64,000 nt of DNA from Shewanella piezotolerans WP3 (GTDB lineage: Bacteria; Pseudomonadota; Gammaproteobacteria; Enterobacterales; Shewanellaceae): assembly GCF_000014885.1 (NCBI RefSeq), contig NC_011566.1, positions 3,453,501-3,517,500 on the forward strand, given 5' to 3'. Shown piece after piece: positions 53,176 to 62,439 of this stretch. Every line of letters begins with the position of its first letter. Positions within the stretch are counted from its first letter, which is position 1. Position numbers and translations under genes: made by a program. Under the pieces are notes generated by a model, which saw only the letters and a program-made list of their open reading frames with translations, did no database searches and was not told where the DNA came from.

Positions 53176-54516
53176 CTAAACAACTGGCAGTAAAACACTC
53201 ACCAGAGCCCCCGTACCGTTTGAGTTGTTTCTTATGTTCAAATCACCACCATTATTCATCAGTAATTGCCGACATAAGACCAAACCGATACCACTGCCCT
53301 TCGCTTTAGTTGTGTAGAATGGCACAAACAGGTTGTCCATATTACTAATACCACATCCTTGATCTGAAATTTCAATAATCGCCTTATCATCTACTCGACG
53401 CCAGCTAATGCTAATTATCCCTTGCTCTTTGTTACACATAGATTCTTGGGCATTTTTAATCAAATTAACCAATACTTGTTCTAATTGAATTTGGTCAGCA
53501 TAAACCACTAATAATTCGCTAATCAGCTGAATTTTGACATCCTTAAATAAACTTGCGATCGAGGGAACTAAAATAGCCAGATCAATCTGTTGCTTTTCCG
53601 CTGCCGGGATCCTTGATAGCTGTTGATAACTGTTAATAAACACATTGAGTGAATCCGCCCTCTCTTTAATAACCCCTAAGCCGTCTTTCAAGTCGCCGTC
53701 ATGTTTGCAGTCAGTGTCACGACTCATTTGACGGAGCAAAGTATCGCTAATCGATGTTATAGGTGCTAAAGAGTTGTTGATTTCATGGCTTAATACTCTA
53801 AGTAATTTTTGCCACGCTAAGCGTTCCTCTTCTCTCAATAAGTTTTGTATATCCGTGATGAAAATAAGTTGCTGCTTGAGTCCATTTTCAAAATATTCAT
53901 CTTTATGCAGCAACACTCGCTTTTTTGATTGTTTTTTTTCAAAAGGCTTGAGCTCAAATTCCAACACCTTACCGCTGCTGGGCAAGGTAGATGGAATAAT
54001 ACCGAGCTTTTTCAGAGGCCAGCCCTCCATATCAAAACATGGATAACCAAATAGCCTCTGTGCTGCAGGGTTTACTAAAGTTATATTATGATGCTCATCT
54101 GCAGCAATTATGGCTACGTCTATTTGAGAGATGACCTTGTGCAGTAAAATATGTTTCTCTCGACTGACAATGTTTTGCTGTGCCATCATCTCAGCGAGCA
54201 GGTTAAGTACACGATTAAACTCACTAAATACACCACTATGAGTCAACTCTCGTACCCGCATCGAGTAGTCCCCACTCGTAAGGGCTTCCAAAATGTTCGT
54301 TGAAGTAGCAAGTTGATACACCAAACGACGGCGTAAATATAAAGCAAGGACGAACACGATAACCACCACAAAAAGCAGTAATAATAAATCGAATATATTA
54401 GCGTGTTCGCTACGATATAAAATAAGTGTTAACCAGCAACTAGGCACAAGCCCAGCTGTTAATGTTAAAATAAAAACCTTACTTTCTAATGAGGTACGTC
54501 GTATTTGGTAAGTCAT
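53176..54516 (-). CDS. Sensor histidine kinase (NtrY-like)
   Basis: The sensor partner of the sigma-54 regulator encoded just before it. Two membrane helices lie at about residues 13-35 and 38-60, with almost no periplasmic loop between them, so it likely senses a membrane or internal cue. A PAS-like part is at about 130-215, the phosphorylated H244 lies in LSHEINNSLAP, and the ATPase domain shows NLIKNAQES, DQGCGIS and GSGIGLVLCRQL. Its start overlaps the end of the regulator gene by four bases. Confidence 0.93.
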   Translation of the reverse strand: MTYQIRRTSLESKVFILTLTAGLVPSCWLTLILYRSEHANIFDLLLLLFVVVIVFVLALYLRRRLVYQLATSTNILEALTSGDYSMRVRELTHSGVFSEFNRVLNLLAEMMAQQNIVSREKHILLHKVISQIDVAIIAADEHHNITLVNPAAQRLFGYPCFDMEGWPLKKLGIIPSTLPSSGKVLEFELKPFEKKQSKKRVLLHKDEYFENGLKQQLIFITDIQNLLREEERLAWQKLLRVLSHEINNSLAPITSISDTLLRQMSRDTDCKHDGDLKDGLGVIKERADSLNVFINSYQQLSRIPAAEKQQIDLAILVPSIASLFKDVKIQLISELLVVYADQIQLEQVLVNLIKNAQESMCNKEQGIISISWRRVDDKAIIEISDQGCGISNMDNLFVPFYTTKAKGSGIGLVLCRQLLMNNGGDLNIRNNSNGTGALVSVLLPVV

Positions 54517-55895
54517 ACTACTTTAAAGTGATACTTTTCGAGGCGTCGGTAATATGAACTACGGCTTAGACCTAAAGAGGTTGATGTTTCTTGGGGCTTA
54601 TGATCATGCTTGTGAAGCCGTTGACTAATTATATGTTTCTCTATTTCATCTAAAGTCGCACTTTCAAAATCAAACTGACAAGCGGTATTTGACGATACAT
54701 GATCTGCTAACCCCAGATCTTCAATGCTTATGAGTTCTGCTTGGCGCAAAAATATCGCACGTTCAACCATATGGCTCAGCTCCCGGATATTGCCCGGCCA
54801 ATGATAACTCATCAATGCTGCCGTCGCTTTCTCATCAAAACCTAAAGATTCTAAATGATATTTTTTACCGAACTTTATCAAGAAGTAATGAGCCAATGGC
54901 ATAATATCCGCTACTCTTTCTTTTAATGCTGGTACACGTATTTCAACCGTGTTTAAGCGGTACAGTAAATCTTGCCGAAAACGACCTTCTGTTATCAATT
55001 CATCCAGTGGGGCATTGGTGGCTGAAATGATGCGTACATTGGCTTGCTGTGTTTTGGAGCTGCCGACTTTTTCGAATGAATGTGATTCTAGTACCCGCAG
55101 TAGCTTTCCTTGCTGCGACAATGGAATATTGCCAATTTCATCAAGAAAAAGCGTACCAGATTGAGCAAGCTCAAAACGCCCAATCCGAGTACTTTTTGCG
55201 TCGGTAAATGCGCCTTTAACATGACCAAACATCTCAGTTTCAAACAAACTTTCACTAATCGCCCCCATGTTAACCGCAATAAAGGCGCATTGGTTTCTCG
55301 ATGAATAAGCATGTACATGCTCTGCAAGCATACTTTTTCCAGTGCCATTATCGCCGGTAAGCAAAATATTCATGTCACTGGCAGCGAGCTTTTCTAATTG
55401 AGACATAACCAGGCTCATCTCTGCAGACTCCGCAATAATGGCCGAATTAGCAGAGGATACCTCTTGCATTAATAAGTTGTTTTGCTCAATTAATTGACCG
55501 CCTTTCTTTTCACTTTCAGCCAGACGGATCTGCGTCAACAGTACTCTTAGTAAACGATCGTTGTCCCAAGGCTTCTGCACAAAATCATCGGCACCTTGCA
55601 ACATTGCTTGCACGGCAATATCAACACCAGCATAACCAGTCATGACAACAACCGGCAACGAGTTATCAACTGCTTTTACAGCTTTAATCAGCGCCAAACC
55701 TTCAAAACCTGAAGTGGTATCTTGTTGATAATTCATGTCAATTAAAGCAAGTGAAAATTCTCTCTGCTTTATGGCATCGAGTAAACCTTGGGGTGAAGTG
55801 ACAGCTTGAATATCATAACCTTCAGACCGTAACAATAATTTTAAAGCCGCAATAACATGTGTGTCATCATCGGCAATAACAATAGAATGCTTCAT
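54513..55895 (-). CDS. NtrC-family sigma-54-dependent response regulator
   Basis: A 460-residue enhancer-binding regulator. The receiver is at residues 1-120 (D9, D10, phosphorylated D53, T in VVMTGYAG, K in VQKPW). The AAA+ domain has Walker A GDNGTGKS at 181-188, and a Fis-type helix-turn-helix LGLSRSSYYRRLEKY ends the protein. The sigma-54 contact loop at 228-233 reads GAFTDA instead of the usual GAFTGA. It sits 126 bases downstream of the permease gene, and a sigma-54-type promoter precedes the export operon, so it probably activates that operon after phosphorylation by the adjacent kinase. Confidence 0.93.
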   Translation of the reverse strand: MKHSIVIADDDTHVIAALKLLLRSEGYDIQAVTSPQGLLDAIKQREFSLALIDMNYQQDTTSGFEGLALIKAVKAVDNSLPVVVMTGYAGVDIAVQAMLQGADDFVQKPWDNDRLLRVLLTQIRLAESEKKGGQLIEQNNLLMQEVSSANSAIIAESAEMSLVMSQLEKLAASDMNILLTGDNGTGKSMLAEHVHAYSSRNQCAFIAVNMGAISESLFETEMFGHVKGAFTDAKSTRIGRFELAQSGTLFLDEIGNIPLSQQGKLLRVLESHSFEKVGSSKTQQANVRIISATNAPLDELITEGRFRQDLLYRLNTVEIRVPALKERVADIMPLAHYFLIKFGKKYHLESLGFDEKATAALMSYHWPGNIRELSHMVERAIFLRQAELISIEDLGLADHVSSNTACQFDFESATLDEIEKHIISQRLHKHDHKPQETSTSLGLSRSSYYRRLEKYHFKVV

Positions 55896-56021
55896 TGCAC
55901 TTAAGTTAGCTCCATCTTATATAAATACCACTTTATCGTATTAAGTTAGGCTCCTCCTTACTAGAGATAAACCTAACCCAATAACAAACCAATGTTATCT
56001 ACTTTATTGAACTGATTAAAG

Positions 56022-58511
56022 TTAATTATGATAGAGCGCTTCACTAGCTTCCATTAGCACCGCTTTTCTGGTGGGGAAGAACGTCGCGAGTATAACGATA
56101 ATAGCAATAAGTAATGGCACCCCAACAAACCCAAATAAGTAACTCTGAGTGTCTAATAGCATCGCGTCTTCCATCAAGTGAGTGATCCATAATGCAACAC
56201 TAGCCCCTATCGCCAATCCAACTACCAACTGCATTATCGCTTTATCCATAAATAGCTTTAACACCTTACGATCTGTTGCACCTAATGCCTTACGCACGCC
56301 AATTTCCTGAGTTTTCTGGATAACACTATTTGCAGCGACTGCATATATCCCGCTAGCAGCCAAAAATACCGCCACTAGCCCACAGAATAGAAAAATTTGA
56401 CTCACTGCAGAGACTAATAACATAGGCTGGTTTATCAGACGTTTATAGCTTTGTATGTGATAAACACCGACATTGGCGTCAATTTGACGTGCTACATCTA
56501 GCAACGACTTTATCGCAAGTGACTCACTTCCAGAGTAATGCATGGCTAACGCCATTTGAGTTCGACCATCACTATCGATTGGACGGTAAAGAGTATATCG
56601 TGCACTCGCAGTATCCATTGTAGAACCGTGGTAGCTGTCAGAGACCACCCCTACAATCGTCTGCCAGTCACGATGTCCCGATGACCATACTCTGCGGATC
56701 CGGCTACCTACGGCATTTCCATCAGGGAAAAAATCTGCTGCGATGGATTCATTTACGATCACATTGCCCATCGCAGTTTCAAGATCACGTTGGTCAAAAT
56801 CACGGCCTTCTATAAGTTTCATGCCCACCGCGCGCCATGCATCACGAGATACACTTTCGGTGTTAGCCCTAGGATTCTCATTATAAATTAGTGCTTCTTT
56901 ACCTTGGATTTCATAGAAGCTAGTTCCAGCACCAGTGCCAGGAAGCTGACTCATAAAAGAGATCGCTTCTACGTTAGGTAATTGCTCTAAGCGTGCTTTC
57001 AAATTGTAATAAAAGGCGGTGCGTTTTTGCCGGTCTTCACTTTCAAAGCCTTGTCTTTCTGGGTAACTTTCAAGCGGCAATTCAAGATGAGCAGTCAAAC
57101 GTTTTTGTGTCTCTACACCATAGTCAGCGCTACTAGCCGAATAACTACTTGATAGCAAGATAGTCGCTATCACAAGTACCACACAGGAAAGCAATATTTC
57201 AGTGATGACTAACATTTGAGTCATTTTACCCGCAAATCGACCCAACGCACCGCGAGTGCCGTCTCTCAGCACTGAATTAAAATCACAAGATAGCGCACGC
57301 CATGCTGGAATTGCCCCAGTTATTCCAATAACGACCAGTGTCGACAAAACCAATAGTATTAAACCTTCATTGGACAACGACAGGTTCCACCAGAACGGTT
57401 TCTCCCCATTAATCGCGTACATATTGAGCAAGAAATCATTAGTTAATAACATAGCGCCCTGCACGATCCCGACTGCTAATACCGCGCCCAAAATACAAAT
57501 GATCACGCTTTCCATGAGCATCTGTAATAACAGGCGTAGTCTTGGTACACCTAGAGCCACTCTAATAGCAATCTCTTTGAATCGTTCATTGACTCGACCA
57601 AGAAGTAGATTCCCTATATTGATACAGGCTAACAGTAGAATAAGAAAAACCACCACTAACATTGATATGAATACATTGTAATATTGAGTAATATCCGTAT
57701 TAGCTTGTTTAAATGGTAATGCCCGTAGATAACCACCATCACTTCCCAGTCGCCACGACATATCATCAGGCAAGCCGTCGATGATATGCTGATCCAAGGC
57801 TGATAGTTCTTGGTTAAATTCGCTTAGATCAATACCTTGTTTCACACGCGCATATGCATAAAGACTCGTTCTTGAACGCTGTGTTGGCGCCACATTAATA
57901 TGAGGCTGTGGCAACCATACCTGTGCGTTGCTTGGAAATGAAAAGCCTATTGGCATAACTCCTATAACACGAGTAGGCAATGCATCAACTCGGATGATAC
58001 TACCTACAATGTTTTGATCTCTATTAAAGTACTCCCGCCACACCTTTTCACTTATAACAGTAACGGCTTCCGCCCCTTCAAAATGATCGTCCGGTGCAAA
58101 TCCACGCCCAATAATCGGCTGTACACCTGCGAACTCAAATATATTCCATTCGGTCAATGCAGCATTATATTTTTGAGTATTAGTACTCAGGTCCATCCCC
58201 CCAATCAACGTAGTCCCTTGCTGGTAAATACCAAATGCTTCCAATGACTTAGTTGATTCCCTGAGTAACTGAAAGTCTAAAGGATCGACACCACGACGAT
58301 ACGAATGAGATTCATCAAACCGTGCTTCAATTGAGATAATTGGCTGCTCACCATTAAGACGTAGCGGTTTAAACACTAGGTTTTCTAACAGTGTGTAGGT
58401 GTATAAAGTCAGGGCTAATCCTATTGCCACAATTAATACAGAGGTTATTGTAAATATCGGTTTCTTTAGCAGTAGCCTGACGGCATATTTAAAATCGAGT
58501 CTAAATGACAT
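56022..58511 (-). CDS. ABC transporter permease with duplicated MacB/FtsX layout
   Basis: An inner-membrane permease of 829 residues. It has an N-terminal helix, a MacB-like periplasmic domain (about 45-240), an FtsX core with three helices (about 280-410), another helix near 435, a second periplasmic domain (about 465-680) and a second FtsX core (about 695-815). The end of each core carries the coupling helix pattern ERFKEIAIRVALGV or QEIGVRKALGA. Thus two permease halves are fused in one chain. With the adjacent ATPase and adaptor it forms a MacAB-like exporter; the substrate could be peptides, lipids or lipoproteins. Confidence 0.9.
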   Translation of the reverse strand: MSFRLDFKYAVRLLLKKPIFTITSVLIVAIGLALTLYTYTLLENLVFKPLRLNGEQPIISIEARFDESHSYRRGVDPLDFQLLRESTKSLEAFGIYQQGTTLIGGMDLSTNTQKYNAALTEWNIFEFAGVQPIIGRGFAPDDHFEGAEAVTVISEKVWREYFNRDQNIVGSIIRVDALPTRVIGVMPIGFSFPSNAQVWLPQPHINVAPTQRSRTSLYAYARVKQGIDLSEFNQELSALDQHIIDGLPDDMSWRLGSDGGYLRALPFKQANTDITQYYNVFISMLVVVFLILLLACINIGNLLLGRVNERFKEIAIRVALGVPRLRLLLQMLMESVIICILGAVLAVGIVQGAMLLTNDFLLNMYAINGEKPFWWNLSLSNEGLILLVLSTLVVIGITGAIPAWRALSCDFNSVLRDGTRGALGRFAGKMTQMLVITEILLSCVVLVIATILLSSSYSASSADYGVETQKRLTAHLELPLESYPERQGFESEDRQKRTAFYYNLKARLEQLPNVEAISFMSQLPGTGAGTSFYEIQGKEALIYNENPRANTESVSRDAWRAVGMKLIEGRDFDQRDLETAMGNVIVNESIAADFFPDGNAVGSRIRRVWSSGHRDWQTIVGVVSDSYHGSTMDTASARYTLYRPIDSDGRTQMALAMHYSGSESLAIKSLLDVARQIDANVGVYHIQSYKRLINQPMLLVSAVSQIFLFCGLVAVFLAASGIYAVAANSVIQKTQEIGVRKALGATDRKVLKLFMDKAIMQLVVGLAIGASVALWITHLMEDAMLLDTQSYLFGFVGVPLLIAIIVILATFFPTRKAVLMEASEALYHN

Positions 58512-58558
58512 AGCGCTTCCTTAACGTTTCGATTTCTATCTAGCTGTTAAATCGCCAT

Positions 58559-59281
58559 TTATATAGCGATTGCAGAAAGCGGCATAGTCTGCTGATCTGA
58601 GACAATTTTGCCATCGTAAACTTCAATAATGCGCTGAGCTCTTTCGGCGGAACGTGGGTCATGAGTCACCATACAGATTGTCGCTCCTTCATCATGTAAT
58701 TGATCCAATATAGCCATAACTGCTTTCGCATTCTTGGAATCTAGATTCCCGGTCGGTTCATCGGCCAGAATAACCGCTGGTTCTCCCGCTATTGCACGAG
58801 CAACAGCCACACGTTGCTGCTGCCCACCAGAGAGTTGCGAAGGAAAATGTTTAGCCCGATGAAGCATATCCACCTTTTCTAAAGCTTCTCTGACCTTAGC
58901 ATCTATCTGAAGCTGATTTAGATCGCCTCGATAACTTAAAGGCAACTGTACATTTTCAGCGACTGTCAGATCACTTATCAAATTAAATGATTGAAAAACA
59001 AATCCGATTTCCTTATTCCTAATCAGCGCTCGCTGATCTCGAGTTAAGTCAGAAACATCATGTCCAGCGAGCTGATAACGACCTTTTGATGAAGTATCTA
59101 GCAGGCCGATAAGTGATAATAACGTTGATTTACCGCAGCCAGAAGGGCCTGTGATAGCAAGGAACTCGCCCTTCTTTATCGTCAAGTCAATATGGCTTAA
59201 GGCAAGTGTTTCGACCTCATCAGTTAAAAACGATTTACAGATCCCTTCTAGTTTTACCATATGTTTCTTATCCATTTTCAT
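58559..59281 (-). CDS. ABC transporter ATP-binding protein (MacB/LolD type)
   Basis: A 240-residue ATPase. Walker A GPSGCGKSTLL is at about residues 45-55, the signature LSGGQQQRVAVARAI at about 140-154, Walker B VILADEPTGNLDS follows, then the switch histidine in MVTHD. The LDS after the Walker B is typical of the LolD/MacB class. A GTG one codon earlier is in frame; I prefer the ATG. Its start follows the adaptor stop directly and it is followed 47 bases later by the permease gene: one operon. Confidence 0.95.
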   Translation of the reverse strand: MKMDKKHMVKLEGICKSFLTDEVETLALSHIDLTIKKGEFLAITGPSGCGKSTLLSLIGLLDTSSKGRYQLAGHDVSDLTRDQRALIRNKEIGFVFQSFNLISDLTVAENVQLPLSYRGDLNQLQIDAKVREALEKVDMLHRAKHFPSQLSGGQQQRVAVARAIAGEPAVILADEPTGNLDSKNAKAVMAILDQLHDEGATICMVTHDPRSAERAQRIIEVYDGKIVSDQQTMPLSAIAI

Positions 59282-59284
59282 CAC

Positions 59285-60541
59285 CTAATTAATTAAAACT
59301 TTGCTATGTTCTTTCCAAGACGAAGCGTCTGAAACTATGATGGTTTCGCCCTGCTTGAGACCAGCTTCTATCTGGGCGTAGCGGGCGGATACAAGGCCAA
59401 ACTTGACCTTTTTCTTCAATGCGAAATTCCCAGTTTCATCCACAAGATAAATGTCTTGCTGCGCATGACTCTTCACGAAAATGGGTCGTTTAACGTATAG
59501 AGCATCTGCAATATGAGCAACCTCTATCACACCATCAACGGTTAGATCAGGCCTTGCTTCCGCTGGAAGCTTTCCAGTCAGAGTGACATCTACTTTTACA
59601 CTGCTGTTTATTACCGCAAGATCGATACGATTCACAATTCCAGTGATTTGGTTACTGCGCGTATCTATAGTCACTTTCTGCCCTAGGACAACATCCTTGA
59701 TCTGCTTTTCAGGGATCTGTAACTCCGCAATATAACGATCATTTCTCGCCAACTTGGCTAAGGTTGCACCTACGTTTACTTGTTGACCCATTTGAATCGA
59801 CATCTCCTGCACAACACTATCCATGGTCGCCCTCACATTAAGATTGTCCACTTGTACTTGTGATCTTTGAACTACCCGATGCATTCTCTTTAATCGTGCT
59901 TGTAAAGCCACTTTTTGCGCCTCTAAGTTTTGTTGTCGTTTAGCTAACCTTCTCTGCTCCAACTGCCAACGCTTTTTCGACTGCTCTACATCAATTTTGA
60001 TTTCTGCGAGGGCGATTTTAGAAACAATATTAACTCCCTGCTCTAAGAGTTTGTTATGTGCCTTTAGTGTTAACATAGCTCTTTCCAAATTGAGTTTTTC
60101 ATTAACCACAGCTGCTTCTAAATCCAATAAAGCGGATTCCATAGCGACGATTTCAGCCTTAGTTTGAGCTGTAAGTGCTTCAAGTTCCGACTTATCCTCT
60201 TCTAATTGCTGAACAAGTAACGGATTACTAAGTTCTAGTAATAGATCTCCTTGTTGCACCACAGCTCCAGCTTTCGCATAAATACGCTCTACTCTGCCGG
60301 CCGTATCAGTGGCAATCCAACGGATGTCTTCAGGTACTAGCACTCCACTACCCCGAATATTAATTTCCATGTCACCACGTTGAACCCGATCTGCAAGAAT
60401 ACTGCCCTCGTTAACCCTAAAAGACGCATCACTGCGATTTACGATTAAACCGATGACAAGCGATAAGCAGGTTGCAACTAAAATTAACCAGTTTGAGCGA
60501 CTTTTAAATAACTGCTGTTTTTTTGTTCTTACAATATCCAT
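59285..60541 (-). CDS. HlyD/MacA-type periplasmic adaptor
   Basis: Links an inner-membrane pump to an outer-membrane channel. An uncleaved N-terminal helix at about residues 15-33 (NWLILVATCLSLVIGLIV) anchors it. Next come a biotinyl-lipoyl half (GRVERIYAKAGAVVQQGDLLLEL), a long alpha-helical hairpin at about 105-225, the second lipoyl half and a beta-barrel part (NQITGIVNRIDL). It is the first gene of the operon and has a sigma-54-type promoter 25-35 bases upstream of its transcript start region. No outer-membrane channel gene is nearby. Confidence 0.92.
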   Translation of the reverse strand: MDIVRTKKQQLFKSRSNWLILVATCLSLVIGLIVNRSDASFRVNEGSILADRVQRGDMEINIRGSGVLVPEDIRWIATDTAGRVERIYAKAGAVVQQGDLLLELSNPLLVQQLEEDKSELEALTAQTKAEIVAMESALLDLEAAVVNEKLNLERAMLTLKAHNKLLEQGVNIVSKIALAEIKIDVEQSKKRWQLEQRRLAKRQQNLEAQKVALQARLKRMHRVVQRSQVQVDNLNVRATMDSVVQEMSIQMGQQVNVGATLAKLARNDRYIAELQIPEKQIKDVVLGQKVTIDTRSNQITGIVNRIDLAVINSSVKVDVTLTGKLPAEARPDLTVDGVIEVAHIADALYVKRPIFVKSHAQQDIYLVDETGNFALKKKVKFGLVSARYAQIEAGLKQGETIIVSDASSWKEHSKVLIN

Positions 60542-60576
60542 ATCATGCCTATATAACTCATGTTTCTATCAGTCAT

Positions 60577-60592
60577 AGCATTTTTTAGGCCA
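60577..60592 (-). promoter_or_regulatory. Sigma-54-type promoter of the export operon
   Basis: On the minus strand TGGCCTAAAAAATGCT has GG at -24 and GC at -12 with the correct ten-base gap (consensus TGGCAC-N5-TTGCW). It ends 35 bases before the adaptor start. Upstream lies an inverted repeat TCAGTAA-N15-TTACTGA (60613-60641) that could be the activator site. Confidence 0.65.
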
Positions 60593-60886
60593 ATATTTTT
60601 ATCAGCTATTTATCAGTAACTTACATTAGACTAATTACTGAATAGGTCGACACTATTTCGATATCGATACACACTCTAGCGAGCAAAATCCCGAATTCGA
60701 GACATTAGCCATCACTGAATCTGTGCTACGCAAAGAACTTAACGAGGTCAAATTAACGGGTTACAATAAGGAGGCTAAACTGTTGATGGTGTAGTCATGC
60801 AGAAGTAAATGCCCACACACGTTTGGCGCAGGCGAGGTGATATTAACAACTAAAGTTGCAGGTTTTGTTACCCATGTGAGTTCAGC
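60593..60886. other. Region upstream of the export operon with a possible gene remnant
   Basis: Holds the candidate activator inverted repeat (60613-60641) and the open stretch at 60642-60794 described separately; the rest appears non-coding. Confidence 0.45.
60642..60794 (+). pseudogene. Possible remnant of an unidentified gene
   Basis: Fifty codons open after an in-frame TGA and ending at TAG. The translation (YFDIDTHSSEQNPEFE then TLAITESVLRKELNEV and KEAKLLMV) has a natural amino-acid balance and looks like the end of a real protein, but there is no start codon or ribosome site. I do not recognise the family. It may be the tail of a lost gene or a chance frame. Confidence 0.25.
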
Positions 60887-61291
60887 TTAATCATAAACTT
60901 CATCAATTCCTTCAAGCTTTACCCAATCATGGCACCGGTCTTGATAAACCACCACACTAGGCGCTGCAAGCTGAGATTTATGCACAGCATCATCGGCAAA
61001 ATTGCCTAAGGGAATAGCAACCACGTCTGGCATAACATCCATCGTAAACCACAGGTTCCCGCCACAATGCGGGCAAAACTTAAAAGTGATCGTCGCGCCA
61101 TCATCACCCACACGTTGATAGTGATGGCTGACACCAGTAAAAGTGACTTGTTTTAATGGGTAACGGGCTTGCACACCAAAAGCACTGCCAGTACGTTTTT
61201 GGCAGGCATTACAGTGACACACGGAAACTCGAATGGGTTCACCGCTGACAGATAGGGATAATTGGCCACAATTACAGCTGGCAGTTTGCAT
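60887..61291 (-). CDS. GFA/CENP-V family zinc protein
   Basis: A 134-residue GFA-family protein. Zinc cysteines: SCNCGQLSLS at the start, VCHCNACQKRTGS at about residues 24-36, and FCPHCGGNLWF at about 70-80. It is similar in plan to the one at 34417-34824 but clearly divergent. It ends the minus-strand run that begins with oleC and oleD, 35 bases after oleD; a role in olefin formation is not expected. Confidence 0.9.
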   Translation of the reverse strand: MQTASCNCGQLSLSVSGEPIRVSVCHCNACQKRTGSAFGVQARYPLKQVTFTGVSHHYQRVGDDGATITFKFCPHCGGNLWFTMDVMPDVVAIPLGNFADDAVHKSQLAAPSVVVYQDRCHDWVKLEGIDEVYD

Positions 61292-61326
61292 AACTCTTCT
61301 CCTTGAGTTGCGACTTGAATGAGACT

Positions 61327-62439
61327 CTAAGCTAACGACTTTTTAAGTCGCTGCATACCCTCATCAATACTAACAATCGCGCTGTAGCCTAAATCAGCCT
61401 TAGCAGCACCGATATCAAAATAATGACTGGTTGAAAGTTGTCTTGCGACAAAGCGGGTCATTATAGGCTCTTCTGTCTTCCCCAATAAGCGATATATAGA
61501 TTCAAGCAGTACGCCCACCCCATAAGCAACCGAAGTTGGTACTCGCTTACTCACTGCTGGTAGGTCTTTGCAATCGAGTATTTTATTTAACATGGCTGCC
61601 ATAGTAATGGGTTCATCATTACTCAAGTAATAGGCTTTACCCGCACACTGAGCTTGTACGCCCACAAAACTAGCCTGACACAAGCGCTCCGCCGCTAAAA
61701 CATGCGCAAAGGCAGCATTGCCGACATAGATGGTATCGACGAGTTTATCTTGCTTGCCCACAAGCTTTAAGCGCCCCGCTTTGGCACGTTCAAGTACTCG
61801 AGGTACTAGATGCGGATCACCTGGCCCCCAAATAAGGTGCGGCCTTAATGAAACCGTCTGCAATTTATCACCAGCTATCGTGACATCGCCGTTGGCATTT
61901 ATCATCATCTTTTCGGCAACGGCTTTAGATTCACCGTAAAAATTGAGGTACTTATCAGCATAGGGGGCAGACTCATCACAGCCATTTTCATCAATGCCTG
62001 CAAAGGTCACACTTGGGGTACTAGTATAGATAAGCTTACTGATATTCGATTTTTTACAAGCGTTAATGATGTACTGGGCCCCATCAACATTGGGTGAGTA
62101 ATAGCTTTGTTTACTGCCCCAAACTCCGGCTTTAGAGGCAACATGAAATACAATGTCACAACTATGCATCGCAGCCATTGCAGCCGACTCATCAGCTAGG
62201 TCGCCCTTGACCATCGTCACTCCCATCGCAGAGAGCTGCGGATAATCACCACGGGCAAAGCCTGTCACTTTAATGCCGACAGCCAACAAACGCTCACAAA
62301 TGGCTTTACCTAAAAAGCCACCCGCGCCAGTCACAAATGCATGGGATGCGTACTGTTTTAAATTTGTGAGTGCTACTTGCTCGGCTTGAGCAAAATCACC
62401 TAGCACGGGAGTATTTGCGTTATAGTCAGACACAATCAA
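61327..62439 (-). CDS. oleD: 2-alkyl-3-ketoalkanoic acid reductase OleD
   Basis: An NADPH-dependent extended SDR (3-beta-HSD/epimerase type) that in the ole pathway reduces the 2-alkyl-3-keto acid made by OleA to a 2-alkyl-3-hydroxy acid. The cofactor loop GAGGFLG is at 38-44, the catalytic pair is Y168 and K172 in FYGESKAVAEK, and SLRPHLIWGPGDPH is a typical motif after it. It starts immediately after the oleC stop codon, so both are in one operon. Residues 1-30 are an N-terminal extension. Assignment rests on the oleC neighbour and overall resemblance. Confidence 0.88.
   Translation of the reverse strand: MIVSDYNANTPVLGDFAQAEQVALTNLKQYASHAFVTGAGGFLGKAICERLLAVGIKVTGFARGDYPQLSAMGVTMVKGDLADESAAMAAMHSCDIVFHVASKAGVWGSKQSYYSPNVDGAQYIINACKKSNISKLIYTSTPSVTFAGIDENGCDESAPYADKYLNFYGESKAVAEKMMINANGDVTIAGDKLQTVSLRPHLIWGPGDPHLVPRVLERAKAGRLKLVGKQDKLVDTIYVGNAAFAHVLAAERLCQASFVGVQAQCAGKAYYLSNDEPITMAAMLNKILDCKDLPAVSKRVPTSVAYGVGVLLESIYRLLGKTEEPIMTRFVARQLSTSHYFDIGAAKADLGYSAIVSIDEGMQRLKKSLA

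Noticed and set aside
57256..57681. A 141-codon plus-strand open frame inside the ABC permease gene
   Set aside because: Antisense to the FtsX core; composition is not protein-like.
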